Part shown: piece by piece, positions 16,837 through 25,630 of the stretch | How the letters are laid out: every line of letters starts with the position of its first letter | Position numbering within the stretch: the stretch's first letter is position 1 | Origin: Oleiphilus sp. | GTDB lineage: Bacteria; Pseudomonadota; Gammaproteobacteria; Pseudomonadales; Oleiphilaceae | Direction: 5' to 3' | Assembly (NCBI GenBank): GCA_006212045.1 | Contig: PZPK01000031.1 | Coordinates: 1-44,742, forward strand | Length of the DNA stretch: 44,742 bases | The notes under the pieces: generated by a model | Seen by the model: only the letters and a program-made list of their open reading frames with translations | Told to the model about the DNA's origin: nothing | Databases searched by the model: none | Program-made: the position numbers and the translations under genes

Positions 16837-16875
16837 GTCCCGGCAGCTCGCCGACTCGCGAGGCTGCGCCGGGAC
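16837..16875. other. GC-rich stem-loop between ahpC and ahpF
   Basis: GTCCCGGC at 16837-16844 pairs with GCCGGGAC at 16868-16875, with further partial pairing inside (AGC ... GCT). No T run follows on the minus strand. It probably stabilises the ahpC transcript or tunes the AhpC:AhpF ratio rather than terminating fully. Confidence 0.55.
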
Positions 16876-16898
16876 TTTGTCTGGCAATTAACTTGCCA

Positions 16899-17462
16899 CT
16901 AGATTTTGCCGACCAGATCCAATGAAGGTGCCAACGTTTCTTCGCCTTCTTTCCAAGCGGCTGGACACACTTCACCCGGATGCGAAGCGACATATTGCGC
17001 CGCCTTCACTTTACGCAGCAGATCTTCCGCGTCCCGACCGATGCCCTCTGCGGTGATTTCCATCGCCTGGATCACGCCATCCGGATCGACCACGAAGGTA
17101 CCGCGATCCGCCAGACCCTGTCCCTCACGCATGACTTCAAAGTTGCGTGTAATCTCCCCGGTCGGATCTCCAATCATCGTATAACGGATCTTGCCGATCG
17201 TATCGGAGCTTTCGTGCCACGCCTTGTGAGTGAAGTGGGTGTCGGTAGATACGGAGTAGATCTCAACGCCCCGCTTCTGGAACTCTTCGTAATGGTCAGC
17301 CAGATCTCCCAGCTCCGTAGGACAGACAAAGGTAAAATCGGCTGGATAGAAAAAGAACACCGCCCATTTGCCTTTCAGGTCGGTATCACTGACTTCAACA
17401 AACTCCCCGTTTTTAAACGCGGTGGCTTTAAAGGGTTTGATCTCGGTATTAATAAGTGCCAT
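16899..17462 (-). CDS. ahpC: alkyl hydroperoxide reductase subunit C (peroxiredoxin)
   Basis: This 187-residue typical 2-Cys peroxiredoxin has the peroxidatic Cys47 in [11 protein letters not shown] and the resolving Cys166 in GEVCPAAW. It reduces hydrogen peroxide, organic peroxides and peroxynitrite, and is recycled by AhpF. The length equals that of the E. coli protein. A strong AGGAGG lies just upstream of the ATG. It is transcribed away from oxyR across a 196-bp gap, the usual setting for OxyR activation of ahpCF. Confidence 0.98.
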   Translation of the reverse strand: MALINTEIKPFKATAFKNGEFVEVSDTDLKGKWAVFFFYPADFTFVCPTELGDLADHYEEFQKRGVEIYSVSTDTHFTHKAWHESSDTIGKIRYTMIGDPTGEITRNFEVMREGQGLADRGTFVVDPDGVIQAMEITAEGIGRDAEDLLRKVKAAQYVASHPGEVCPAAWKEGEETLAPSLDLVGKI

Positions 17463-17658
17463 GTCTGGCCTCCTGTTGGTACGTGTTTTTAGTTACGTGA
17501 GAAGCGTTCTTAACGCCCTCTTCTCTCGAATTCAAAGCCACTTTAAAACGCTACAACAAATCAGTAAATTTGATCATTTAGATTCTTATGATATATTTTT
17601 TAGAACATTAAGAGGTGGGAAACACAGGACCACCCAAACAAAGGTTTCAGGAGCACAG
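17463..17658. promoter_or_regulatory. ahpC-oxyR divergent promoter region
   Basis: This is the only space for both promoters and the expected OxyR operator. The central part around 17575-17620 is AT-rich. I could not pick out a convincing OxyR site by eye. Confidence 0.45.
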
Positions 17659-18555
17659 ATGATTACAATCAAGCAGCTTTCCTACGCACTGGCTGTCGAA
17701 AAAACGCTGCATTTCAAAAAAGCAGCCGAGCGCTGCCACGTCAGCCAATCAGCTCTCAGTACCGCGCTGAACGAACTGGAGAAACAGCTTGGCTTGCAGA
17801 TATTTGAACGCGATAACAAAAAAGTACTGGTCACTCCTGTGGGCCGGGAAGTGCTGCAACGCGCTCGAAACATCATGCTGCAAGTAGACGATTTGACGCA
17901 TCTGGCAGAGAGCCAGAAAGCGCCCCTGAGCTTTCCCATGAGTCTTGGCCTGATACCTACGATTGGCCCCTACCTGTTACCACGCATACTGCCGGCCCTG
18001 CAGACACAGCATCCGAAGCTCACGCTCAATGTCGTGGAGGAGCAGTCACACGTTTTGGTTGATATGGTGCGACGGGGCGAAATAGACACGGCTATTCTGG
18101 CGCTGCCGTTTCCTTGTGAAGGCTTGTTGACCTTCGAGTTCTGGCAGGAAGACTTTTTCTGGGTGGCCCACCAAAGTGAAAAACACAGCGATCAACAGGA
18201 AATCACCAGCGATGAACTCGACCAGGCACATCTGATGCTGCTGAAGGAAGGACACTGCCTGAAAGATCACATTCTGGAAGCCTGCAAATTGAAAGGGCAA
18301 AAAGCCAATCATGGTTTCGGAGCAACCAGCCTGAATACGCTGATTCAAATGGTCATAGGCAAGCTGGGAACCACCCTGGTACCGGAAATGGCCCTGGATA
18401 CCCTGATTGCACACACACCACAACTCAGCGCAGTCCATTTGAATGAACCCGGCCCCCACCGACGTATTGCCTTCATCGTCAGACCCAATTATTCGCGCCT
18501 TTCCAGTGTTGAAGCGCTTATCAGCCTGTGCCGGGAATGTCTGTCCAAACAGTAA
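17659..18555 (+). CDS. oxyR: hydrogen peroxide-sensing LysR-type regulator OxyR
   Basis: The protein has 298 residues. The N-terminal winged helix-turn-helix (TLHFKKAAERCHVSQSALS) is of the LysR type. The redox cysteines are Cys200 and Cys209 (GHCLKDHILEAC), with the same spacing as Cys199/Cys208 in E. coli OxyR, so it should form the activating disulphide. The ATG at 17659 has AGGAG upstream; a longer frame starting at 17368 would run through the promoter region and is rejected. It is divergent from ahpC, its expected target. Confidence 0.95.
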   Translation: MITIKQLSYALAVEKTLHFKKAAERCHVSQSALSTALNELEKQLGLQIFERDNKKVLVTPVGREVLQRARNIMLQVDDLTHLAESQKAPLSFPMSLGLIPTIGPYLLPRILPALQTQHPKLTLNVVEEQSHVLVDMVRRGEIDTAILALPFPCEGLLTFEFWQEDFFWVAHQSEKHSDQQEITSDELDQAHLMLLKEGHCLKDHILEACKLKGQKANHGFGATSLNTLIQMVIGKLGTTLVPEMALDTLIAHTPQLSAVHLNEPGPHRRIAFIVRPNYSRLSSVEALISLCRECLSKQ

Positions 18556-18626
18556 AGTACGCACCTTGTGACAGGTGATGGCAATGGACATCCCGAGCAC
18601 TGCAAGTGCCTTCAAGCGCTTATATC

Positions 18627-18654
18627 TTGGCTCTTTGCAATGTCACTGTATAAT
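18627..18654 (+). promoter_or_regulatory. candidate promoter of the mtnB-mtnD-mtnC-plsC operon
   Basis: TTGGCT at 18627-18632 and a perfect TATAAT at 18649-18654 are separated by 16 bases. Transcription would start near 18661, leaving a leader of about 125 nt before mtnB. Confidence 0.55.
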
Positions 18655-18662
18655 ATCTTGCC

Positions 18663-18762
18663 CCTGATATTTGTCCTCGCCGGTTGAAAACCGGCAGAAT
18701 CTCCGGGCATCGCTTTGTGCGATAAAAATGTTTTGTGGCAGCTATCCGACATTCGAATCAGG
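18663..18762 (+). promoter_or_regulatory. structured 5' leader of the methionine-salvage operon
   Basis: Three helices can be drawn. CCTGAT (18663-18668) pairs with ATCAGG (18757-18762) and closes the element. GCCGGTT (18679-18685) pairs with AACCGGC (18689-18695). ATCGC (18709-18713) pairs with GCGAT (18719-18723). Together they would make a three-way junction. It does not match any riboswitch class I can recall for SAM, SAH or methionine. The closing helix is only 6 bp, so it could be chance. Confidence 0.35.
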
Positions 18763-18785
18763 CATCAGATAAAAATACGCGATAC

Positions 18786-19439
18786 ATGACCTATACCTCC
18801 GAAAAATTCAGGCAGTGCAGTGAACAGATCATCTCGGCAGGACGTGAGCTTCACGCCAATGGATGGACGCCAGCCACCAGCAGTAATTTTTCGATGCGAC
18901 TGGATGCGGATCATTGTGCGATCACGGTATCAGGCAAGCATAAAGGCAAACTGACGGAATCGGATATTATGGTGGTCGACATGGCCGGACGCGCGCTGGA
19001 TCAGCGTAAACCTTCTGCCGAAACGCTCTTGCATACACAACTCTACAACGGTAACAACAGAATTGAAGCGGTGCTGCACACGCATTCGCCCGGGGCCACT
19101 GTGTTATCGATGCAGACAACGGCATCGGTTCTTCAGTTTCAAGGCTACGAGCTGTTAAAGGCCTTTAGCGGCATTTCGAGTCATGAGCAGAGTGTGTCAA
19201 TTCCGATATTTGAAAACACACAGGACATTCCGGCACTCGCCCGGAAAGTAGAACAATGGCTGGATGCAAATCCTGATTGCCCAGCCTACCTGATTAAAGG
19301 TCATGGTGCTTACACCTGGGGTGAGTCCATGCATGTCTGTGAACGCCACCTGGAGGCGCTGGAGTTTCTTGTACAATGCGAGCTACAGGTCTTGGCACTG
19401 AATAAAAACAACGAAAACAAAGCGGGAACATACGAATGA
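18786..19439 (+). CDS. mtnB: methylthioribulose-1-phosphate dehydratase MtnB
   Basis: This 217-residue class II aldolase-fold enzyme dehydrates 5-methylthioribulose-1-phosphate in the methionine salvage pathway. Family marks are NGWTPATSSNFSMR near the N-terminus, the zinc-binding LHTHSPGATVLSM, and a C-terminal IKGHGAYTWGESM with the further metal histidine. The ATG at 18786 fits the family N-terminus; an upstream start at 18735 would add 17 residues without homology. The ribosome binding site is weak. Its stop overlaps the mtnD start (ATGA), so the two are translationally coupled. Confidence 0.93.
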   Translation: MTYTSEKFRQCSEQIISAGRELHANGWTPATSSNFSMRLDADHCAITVSGKHKGKLTESDIMVVDMAGRALDQRKPSAETLLHTQLYNGNNRIEAVLHTHSPGATVLSMQTTASVLQFQGYELLKAFSGISSHEQSVSIPIFENTQDIPALARKVEQWLDANPDCPAYLIKGHGAYTWGESMHVCERHLEALEFLVQCELQVLALNKNNENKAGTYE

Positions 19440-19981
19440 GCCAACTCACTATCTATTCCGATCAAAGCCCCAATCAACCCAAGGTCAATACCTCTGAGCA
19501 TGAAGAGATTGCACGGCACCTGCAGGAAGCCGGCGTCCGTTTTGAGGTTTGGAAAACTGATCAAAAACTTGAGGCCGGCGCCAGTTCTGAGACAGTCATG
19601 GCGGCCTATGCGCAGGAGATAGCGCGATTAAAAGCCGAAGAGGGCTACCAAATCGTAGATGTTATCAGTCTGACCAGTGACAACCCCAACAAAGCCGCCT
19701 TGCGCTCAAAATTCCTGAGCGAACACCGACATACGGAAGATGAAGTCCGTTTTTTTGTCCAAGGCGAGGGTTTGTTCAGCCTGCATATCAATGAAAATGT
19801 GTACGAAGTGCTTTGCCAACAAGGCGACCTGATCAGTGTACCCGCCAACACGCCTCACTGGTTTGATATGGGTCCCAACCCGTCTTTCATCGCCATTCGT
19901 TTTTTCAACAACCCCGACGGTTGGGTTGCACACTACACTGGCACTGATATCGCCGAACAGTTTTCGCGTCTGGAGAACTGA
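19436..19981 (+). CDS. mtnD: acireductone dioxygenase MtnD
   Basis: This 181-residue cupin converts acireductone to the methionine precursor 4-methylthio-2-oxobutyrate (Fe form) or to an off-pathway product (Ni form). The metal site HRHTEDEVRFFVQGEG gives two His and one Glu, and the further His is in NTPHWFDMG. The length is normal. It overlaps mtnB by four bases, and mtnC begins one base after its stop. Confidence 0.96.
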   Translation: MSQLTIYSDQSPNQPKVNTSEHEEIARHLQEAGVRFEVWKTDQKLEAGASSETVMAAYAQEIARLKAEEGYQIVDVISLTSDNPNKAALRSKFLSEHRHTEDEVRFFVQGEGLFSLHINENVYEVLCQQGDLISVPANTPHWFDMGPNPSFIAIRFFNNPDGWVAHYTGTDIAEQFSRLEN

Positions 19982-19982
19982 T

Positions 19983-20693
19983 TTGATCCAGGCGATTCTG
20001 ACAGATATCGAAGGCACCACCAGTTCAATTCATTTCGTGAAGGAAGTGCTATTCCCCTATGCCCGCAAACATATACCCGATTTTGTGCGTGAACACTTTT
20101 GCGAACCCGAGATAAGGGCCCAGCTCAATGCCATATGGCAGGCCCAGCCGGAGCTGCATAACGACCTTGACGCGACCATTTCCCAATTACTCGACTGGAT
20201 AGATCAGGACCTGAAGCGCACACCTCTCAAGACTCTGCAAGGGATGATCTGGAAACGGGGCTATGTCGATGGCGCTTACCGGGCACACATCTACCCGGAT
20301 GCGGTCGCGTGTTTACGGGAATGGCAGCAACAGGGAATAGCTCTCTATGTCTACAGTTCAGGATCGATTGTCGCACAACAGCTGTTTTTTCAGTACAGCG
20401 AAGCGGGCGATTTGCGTTCCCTGTTTCAGGGATACTTTGACACCACCAGCGGGGCCAAGCAATCTTCAGAGGCCTATGCCAATATTCTTGAACAGATACA
20501 ACTGCCGGCACAGGACGTGCTTTTTCTTTCCGATATCGAAGCCGAACTGAATGCAGCGCAAAGCCATGGCATTCAAACCTGCTGGCTGACACGACCACAA
20601 GACTGCCCACTAACGCCGGAAGAAATACAGCGCAGCAAACACCCCGCTGTCAGCAGTTTCAAGGACATCAAACTAGAGCGATTATGTTGCTGA
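19983..20693 (+). CDS. mtnC: acireductone synthase (enolase-phosphatase E1) MtnC
   Basis: This 236-residue HAD-family enzyme carries out the enolase and phosphatase steps before MtnD. The family N-terminus is QAILTDIEGTTSSIHFVKEV. To keep it, the start must be the TTG at 19983, one base after the mtnD stop, with GGAG about 9 bases upstream. The in-frame ATG at 19836 lies deep inside mtnD and is rejected. Other motifs are YVYSSGSIVAQQLFF and LFLSDIEAELNAA (HAD motifs II and IV). The C-terminus overlaps plsC by 10 bases. Confidence 0.93.
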   Translation: MIQAILTDIEGTTSSIHFVKEVLFPYARKHIPDFVREHFCEPEIRAQLNAIWQAQPELHNDLDATISQLLDWIDQDLKRTPLKTLQGMIWKRGYVDGAYRAHIYPDAVACLREWQQQGIALYVYSSGSIVAQQLFFQYSEAGDLRSLFQGYFDTTSGAKQSSEAYANILEQIQLPAQDVLFLSDIEAELNAAQSHGIQTCWLTRPQDCPLTPEEIQRSKHPAVSSFKDIKLERLCC

Positions 20694-21418
20694 TATTGCG
20701 CCTTGCCGTACTCCTTATCTACTTTCTTCTGATCGCCTTTCTGGGCACCCTGATCTGTTTATTTCGCCCCTTCAACCCCGCCAATACACCCTTATGTGGA
20801 TGGCTATTCAGTGTCGGCGGGTTGAAAATACTCGGGGTAAAGCTCGTCGTTGAAGGTCGGGAGCATTTTGAGCACTGGCAACCCGGCATTGTTATCGCCA
20901 ACCATCAGTCCAATCTTGATCTGTTCATCTTTGGTCAGATCCTGCCACCCCGGACAGTCTCCGTTGGTAAAAGCAGCCTGAAATATCTACCACTATTCGG
21001 GCAGGTATACTGGCTGGCTGGAAACATTCTGATTAACCGTCGCAAAAAAACGCAATCCATCGCTGCGATGACCGCCATTTCCGAAGCTATCCACAGAAAT
21101 AACAGTTCGGTCTGGGTTTTCCCGGAAGGAACACGCAACCCCTCAAAAACACTGTTGCCGTTCAAAAAGGGCGCCTTTTATATGGCACTGAATGCTCAGG
21201 TACCGATCGTTTCGATTTGCGCGAGCGCTTATAGTCTTCATCTCAACCTGAATCGCTGGCACGCGTGCACGGTCAGGGTCAGGATATGCCCGCCCATCAT
21301 GACCGAAGGTCTTGGCAAAGAGGATCTGGGGCCGCTGATGGAGAAAGTACAATTCGACATGCAGGAATGCTGCAACGCGCTGAATCAGCTTGTCGAGGAT
21401 AGCACCACACCTGCATGA
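20684..21418 (+). CDS. plsC: 1-acyl-sn-glycerol-3-phosphate acyltransferase (PlsC family)
   Basis: The protein has 244 residues. An N-terminal hydrophobic segment (LILRLAVLLIYFLLIAFLG) anchors it in the inner membrane. The catalytic NHQSNLDLF (HX4D) and the substrate-binding VFPEGTRN are both intact. It acylates lysophosphatidic acid to phosphatidic acid. It overlaps the end of mtnC by 10 bases and so is the last gene of the salvage operon, an odd metabolic pairing. A second plsC elsewhere in the genome is possible. Confidence 0.9.
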   Translation: MLLILRLAVLLIYFLLIAFLGTLICLFRPFNPANTPLCGWLFSVGGLKILGVKLVVEGREHFEHWQPGIVIANHQSNLDLFIFGQILPPRTVSVGKSSLKYLPLFGQVYWLAGNILINRRKKTQSIAAMTAISEAIHRNNSSVWVFPEGTRNPSKTLLPFKKGAFYMALNAQVPIVSICASAYSLHLNLNRWHACTVRVRICPPIMTEGLGKEDLGPLMEKVQFDMQECCNALNQLVEDSTTPA

Positions 21419-21531
21419 TTGGTTTCAAAATTCGACCAGAAGCAAAGCAGTCGCACCCTCAACAATCACAGCGAAACAGGCATTGCAAGTCACCCCAAAA
21501 GGTTCTTGGACACAGTACTCAATTATTGACC

Positions 21532-21555
21532 CGCAAATTGCTTTTGCGATTTTTA
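21532..21555 (+). terminator. weak Rho-independent terminator after plsC
   Basis: CGCAAA at 21532-21537 pairs with TTTGCG at 21543-21548 around a 5-base loop, followed by ATTTTTATT. The stem is short, and the position 113 bp past plsC is plausible. Confidence 0.45.
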
Positions 21556-21657
21556 TTCGATAGCCTTTTCGGCCCTATAACAAAATCAACAAATTAACGG
21601 AAACAGGCCAATTGAATGGCCTCCGTTCAGTAGTGCTTGCAGGGCGATCAATGGAGT

Positions 21658-22569
21658 ATGCAAAGCATGTTTGCGTCTGAAAGTAAGTCGGAAAACAGGT
21701 CAACCAACAAAAAGAAGGCCGGTACCTGGTCAAAGCTGGTCGCGCTTTGCACACACGTGATGGGGGGTTATTACCGCTCCAATGGCACCATCGTTCGCAA
21801 TGTCGCTTCCGGAAAGACCCGGACCTCGGATGAGGCCATCTTTGTAGAAACCGATGTCGAATTCGCCAGTATTAACGAGCGTACGCACTCTCGCGTGCGC
21901 TATCAGGAAACCCAGTGGCAGGAAAATCTCGAAACCATTCTTTCTCTGGTCTCCGGCCTGATCGGGAAAACATCTCCAATTGACCCTATCGATCCAGACT
22001 GGGCTACCCTGTTTTTCGACTATGCCCAGAAAGTCAGCAATAAAACCATGCAGAGTCTGTGGGCACGCGCGATGGTTTCCGAACTCAGGCACCCCGGATC
22101 AATCTCCAAGCGCAGCCTGCACTTTCTTTATCACTGTGATGCCTGGGAGATCGTGGCCTTTAAAAAAGTCGCTAACTACGCCTTTATCGGCAGCAATGGC
22201 CACCCTTTTCTGTTCCGCTCCGAACACGATGTAGACAACAACGACGATATTTTTTCAGAAGCGCGCATGCTCTCGCACTGCATCAATGCCGGTTTGATTG
22301 GGCCCACTCCAAGAGATCTGCTGGTCGGTTTCCAGTTTGAATATGACAACAAAACACACCGCGTCACCCACGACGTCAAAACCGTCGGGCAAGCCACCGG
22401 ATTCCTGACCATGTCATTTACTAAAATCGGTAGCGATATAGTCAAACTGTTGGGAGGACTGGAAGCCATCCCGAGTTCCAATATGCAACGTCGGGTCGTC
22501 TGGGATCACCTCAGCGACTTTATTGATCTGGAAGTCGAGCAGGAGCAGAGCACTTCACTCGCAGGCTAA
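21658..22569 (+). CDS. DUF2806 / TIGR03899 family protein
   Basis: About 303 residues, a soluble protein of unknown function. Its pattern (ALWARAMVSELRHPGSISKRSL as SLWARAMVSELRHPGS, then a helical middle and LTMSFTKIGSDIVKLLGG near the end) matches the TIGR03899/DUF2806 proteins seen in many marine gammaproteobacteria. The start is uncertain: ATG at 21658 or 21667, or a TTG at 21637. It stands alone between the salvage operon and the convergent TRIC gene. Confidence 0.7.
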   Translation: MQSMFASESKSENRSTNKKKAGTWSKLVALCTHVMGGYYRSNGTIVRNVASGKTRTSDEAIFVETDVEFASINERTHSRVRYQETQWQENLETILSLVSGLIGKTSPIDPIDPDWATLFFDYAQKVSNKTMQSLWARAMVSELRHPGSISKRSLHFLYHCDAWEIVAFKKVANYAFIGSNGHPFLFRSEHDVDNNDDIFSEARMLSHCINAGLIGPTPRDLLVGFQFEYDNKTHRVTHDVKTVGQATGFLTMSFTKIGSDIVKLLGGLEAIPSSNMQRRVVWDHLSDFIDLEVEQEQSTSLAG

Positions 22570-22632
22570 GATCTCTCTCCGGCTCTTCGTTCTCTATCAC
22601 CTGAACGCCATAAATCCAGCACCGAGCAGTGT

Positions 22633-23247
22633 TCAGTGTCGGTGCCCTCTGGCCTGTGGCAATGAAAAACCAAACCGGATAGCGAGCAGGCGACTGCAGG
22701 TAGCCGACAAGGCAGCGCAGATCGTTGTCGTCGCTTCGTTGACGCCCGCACTGTGCAAAAGCAAATACACCAATGCGCCAAAAATGGCATTACAGGCGTA
22801 AAAATCCGCGCGCAGAATCATCGGAATCTCCCGCACCAGCAAGTCTCGGATAACACCGCCGCCGGTGGCTGTCAGCGTACTGATCAAGACCACTCCAACC
22901 CAGCCCAGCTGATGTTCTACCGCGATCGATGCCCCCATGGCAGCAAACACACCCAGGCCCACCGCGTCCGCCAGACGCACATAGAACATATGCCGTTCGA
23001 CCTTGCGGGAAAAGAAAAAGGCAAGCAGCCCTGCGCTCAGGCATACAATAAAATAAGCGTGGTCCACAAAGGCGACCGGTGGATGCCTGCCCAACAGCGC
23101 ATCCCGCATGATGCCTCCACCAACACCGGTAGCCACAGCAAGCACCAGAATGCCGAACATGTCGAGTTTGTATTTGGCGCCGTCAAAACCGCCGGATAAT
23201 GCAAACACAAACACCCCGAACAGGTCGAAGTAGATTAACCAGTCCAT
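22633..23247 (-). CDS. trimeric intracellular cation channel family protein (UPF0126, YicG-like)
   Basis: About 204 residues, with six to seven hydrophobic helices. The family repeat is present twice: VATGVGGGIMRDALLGRHPP and LTATGGGVIRDLLVREIP, the internal duplication typical of prokaryotic TRIC channels (formerly UPF0126), which conduct potassium. The ATG at 23247 is used here; a TTG at 23256 would overlap the hldD stop. It lies downstream of hldD on the same strand and is probably cotranscribed. Confidence 0.88.
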   Translation of the reverse strand: MDWLIYFDLFGVFVFALSGGFDGAKYKLDMFGILVLAVATGVGGGIMRDALLGRHPPVAFVDHAYFIVCLSAGLLAFFFSRKVERHMFYVRLADAVGLGVFAAMGASIAVEHQLGWVGVVLISTLTATGGGVIRDLLVREIPMILRADFYACNAIFGALVYLLLHSAGVNEATTTICAALSATCSRLLAIRFGFSLPQARGHRH

Positions 23248-23256
23248 GCCGTTCAA

Positions 23257-24198
23257 TCAGGCATTCAACCATTGCAGATATTCCGCGACGCCTTCGGCGA
23301 CCGTCTTGAAAGGCTGCTCATAACCCGCGGCTCGCAAGGCGCTGATATCAGCTTCGGTAAAACTCTGGTAACGACCCTTGAGGTGATCCGGAAACGGAAT
23401 GTACTCCACCTCTGCCGAACCATGATGTTCGATAACAGCATCGGCAACCGCCTGAAATGGCTCGGCTGAGCCTGTGCCCAGATTATAGATACCGGACGCG
23501 GCCTGCTCCTGCCAGCACCACAGGTTGACCTTAGCGACATCACCGACATAAATAAAGTCCCGTTTTTGCCCGCCATTCGGGTAGCCATCGCAGCCTTCAA
23601 ACAACTTCGGGTTTTCACCGGCCTTGATCTGGTTATTCAGGTGATAGGCAACACTGGCCATGCTGCCTTTGTGCTGTTCACGTGGCCCATAAACATTGAA
23701 GTAACGAAAACCGATCACCTGGGACTCGGCCCCGGGAAGAATACGCCGCACATACTGATCAAACTGAAACTTGGAGTAGCCATAGACATTGAGAGGCTTT
23801 TCGTATTCGCGGCTTTCCTTGAACACGGGACCCGCACCGTAGACAGAGGCAGAGGACGCATACAGATACGACACCTTATGATCGAGACAGTAATGCAACA
23901 ACTCCACCGAGTACTGGTAGTTGTTATTCATCATGTACTTGCCGTTCCATTCGGTGGTAGCGGAACAGGCGCCCTCATGAAAAATGGCCTCCAGATTTGG
24001 AAACTCGGTATCTTCCCGGATTAATTCAAGGAAATCATCCTTATCCAGATAGTCGGCAATTTCGAGGTCGGCCAGATTAACAAATTTGGTCCCGTCTTCG
24101 AGGTCGTCCACAACGATGATATCGCGGTAACCCTGGTCATTAAGCGCCTTGACGATATTACTGCCGATAAATCCGGCACCACCTGTCACGATGATCAT
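23257..24198 (-). CDS. hldD: ADP-L-glycero-D-manno-heptose-6-epimerase HldD
   Basis: This 313-residue extended short-chain dehydrogenase performs the last step in making ADP-heptose for the LPS inner core. It has the NADP-binding [16 protein letters not shown], a catalytic Ser in YASSASVYG, the YxxxK pair in YGYSKFQFD, and the family-specific [20 protein letters not shown] (first 18 positions decisive). The start at 24198 has AGGG upstream; a longer frame to 24258 adds unrelated residues. It shows that the organism makes heptose-containing LPS. Confidence 0.96.
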   Translation of the reverse strand: MIIVTGGAGFIGSNIVKALNDQGYRDIIVVDDLEDGTKFVNLADLEIADYLDKDDFLELIREDTEFPNLEAIFHEGACSATTEWNGKYMMNNNYQYSVELLHYCLDHKVSYLYASSASVYGAGPVFKESREYEKPLNVYGYSKFQFDQYVRRILPGAESQVIGFRYFNVYGPREQHKGSMASVAYHLNNQIKAGENPKLFEGCDGYPNGGQKRDFIYVGDVAKVNLWCWQEQAASGIYNLGTGSAEPFQAVADAVIEHHGSAEVEYIPFPDHLKGRYQSFTEADISALRAAGYEQPFKTVAEGVAEYLQWLNA

Positions 24199-24334
24199 AG
24201 TTAAGCCCTGCGGTTGCCATACGCGTGCACGTATGAGGTAAGTTGGAAACGGGCTCAATTATACGGTGCGGCAGTCAAAAAGACAGTACGCAATATGCCG
24301 ACGAACCAAGCACGGCATAAGCATAACTAGCCGT

Positions 24335-25630
24335 TTAGGGCATGGCGATTCTCAACTTCCCTGTACGCACCCGTTGCGGATGATCGCCTACCGGATAGCT
24401 CGCCACCTCGACGGCATCGTCGAACGAGATGACCGAAACACGGTCCTGCTGACTGACGGAGACATAACAGTATTTACCATCGGCGCTTTCTGTCGACCAA
24501 TACGGTTTGGCCCCCAGCGGATCTTCCGATAGCTGTATCGTTTGATACTCAAAGCTTTCGCGATCCACAATCGCAGCATAACCGGACATGGTGCCTGCCA
24601 CACATAATTTGGTGCCTTCGCTGTTGATCGCCAGGCCATGATGAGCAGAGTTGAGTTGATAATCCCATCGACTCAAGGCTTGAATTTCGGGAGGCACAGG
24701 CAGATCGAGTTTGCGCGTGATGCGCGCATTTTCGACATCATATTCAAAGAAGCCATGGAAGAACGAGACTTGCAGATAGACAAACTTGCCGTCTGGTGCC
24801 AGCGCCATCGGACGGACGGCACTATCCACCCAGGGAAAACCAAATGCTTCCAGCTTCTCGCCCATATCCACCCGTTGCAGAACCTCATAGGTCTCGGCAT
24901 CCACAATCTGGAAGTAGCGATCACCCTTTATCCAGTCCAGCCAGGAAGAGGTAAAGGGAACATAGACCTTGCCGATACTGGCGTGAAAGATACGCGTGCC
25001 ATCATGCGAATAGGTGTTTTCATGGGGCTGATCACCGGACTCGAAACCACCGATAATCTCACCCGTTTCAGTGTCCAATGCGTGGACTTTACGTGCTGTC
25101 GAGGCCGACACCAGGAAGACCTTCCCATCCGGTGAGATGGCAGAATGATCCGAGCGCACACCTTCGACCTGTGTGCGCCATTTAATGTCTCCACTGTTCA
25201 CATCTATCGCGACCACATCAGCAAAACTCGGACGCGAAACAAAAACATAACGCCCATCATTGGAGGTAAACATATCATCCACCATCTGATGGTGGCCCTC
25301 GCCAATAACTTCCTTAATGAAGGTCGACATAATCTTTCGTTTGATCGAACTGCCCAGCTCCACCAGGCGCTCTTCTTTATCGGGCACGGCATTGAGCTTT
25401 TTAATGCGTTGATGCGTATGCGGATCATAAATATCGATGGTGCCGTCCCAGTTGTTACCAATAACGACAACGTCACGCAATGGCTGACCCCCTTTTGACG
25501 CTCCATCAAGCAAAGCTGACTGCGCAGTCAAGTGTGTACTTACCAGAGACAACGCAAAGAACGAGATAAGCAGGCTTAAGTGATTGTTTTTGTTTTTGTT
25601 TTTGTTTTTGTTTTTGTTTTGAATAATCAT
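24335..25630 (-). CDS. secreted YVTN-type beta-propeller protein
   Basis: The protein has 431 residues. The N-terminus is MIIQ followed by alternating N-K residues, then a hydrophobic segment ([14 protein letters not shown]) and a probable cleavage near LTAQS, so it is exported. The rest is a beta-propeller with repeated units such as [41 protein letters not shown] and [18 protein letters not shown], seen in YVTN/lactonase-like proteins. No catalytic function can be assigned. The ATG at 25630 follows GGGGTGG; in-frame starts upstream to 25816 would bury the signal peptide. The N-K run is coded by a hexanucleotide repeat (25586-25620). Confidence 0.72.
   Translation of the reverse strand: MIIQNKNKNKNKNKNNHLSLLISFFALSLVSTHLTAQSALLDGASKGGQPLRDVVVIGNNWDGTIDIYDPHTHQRIKKLNAVPDKEERLVELGSSIKRKIMSTFIKEVIGEGHHQMVDDMFTSNDGRYVFVSRPSFADVVAIDVNSGDIKWRTQVEGVRSDHSAISPDGKVFLVSASTARKVHALDTETGEIIGGFESGDQPHENTYSHDGTRIFHASIGKVYVPFTSSWLDWIKGDRYFQIVDAETYEVLQRVDMGEKLEAFGFPWVDSAVRPMALAPDGKFVYLQVSFFHGFFEYDVENARITRKLDLPVPPEIQALSRWDYQLNSAHHGLAINSEGTKLCVAGTMSGYAAIVDRESFEYQTIQLSEDPLGAKPYWSTESADGKYCYVSVSQQDRVSVISFDDAVEVASYPVGDHPQRVRTGKLRIAMP
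25586..25620. repeat. (GTTTTT)n hexanucleotide microsatellite inside a signal peptide
   Basis: Five full GTTTTT units run from 25586 to 25615, followed by GTTTT. On the coding (minus) strand each unit adds an Asn-Lys dipeptide to the n-region of the signal peptide of the beta-propeller protein. Slippage would change the number of N-K pairs without breaking the frame. Confidence 0.95.

Noticed and set aside
18655-18785. Known SAM-I, SAM-II or SAH riboswitch upstream of mtnB
   Set aside because: The conserved cores of these classes were not found; only simple hairpins and a short closing helix are visible.
21415-21597. 60-residue frame after plsC
   Set aside because: Basic, repetitive composition, no domain, no clear ribosome binding site, and it contains the likely terminator.
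25586-25620. Phase-variable on/off switch at the GTTTTT repeat
   Set aside because: The unit is six bases, so slippage keeps the reading frame; an on/off switch by frameshift is not possible here.
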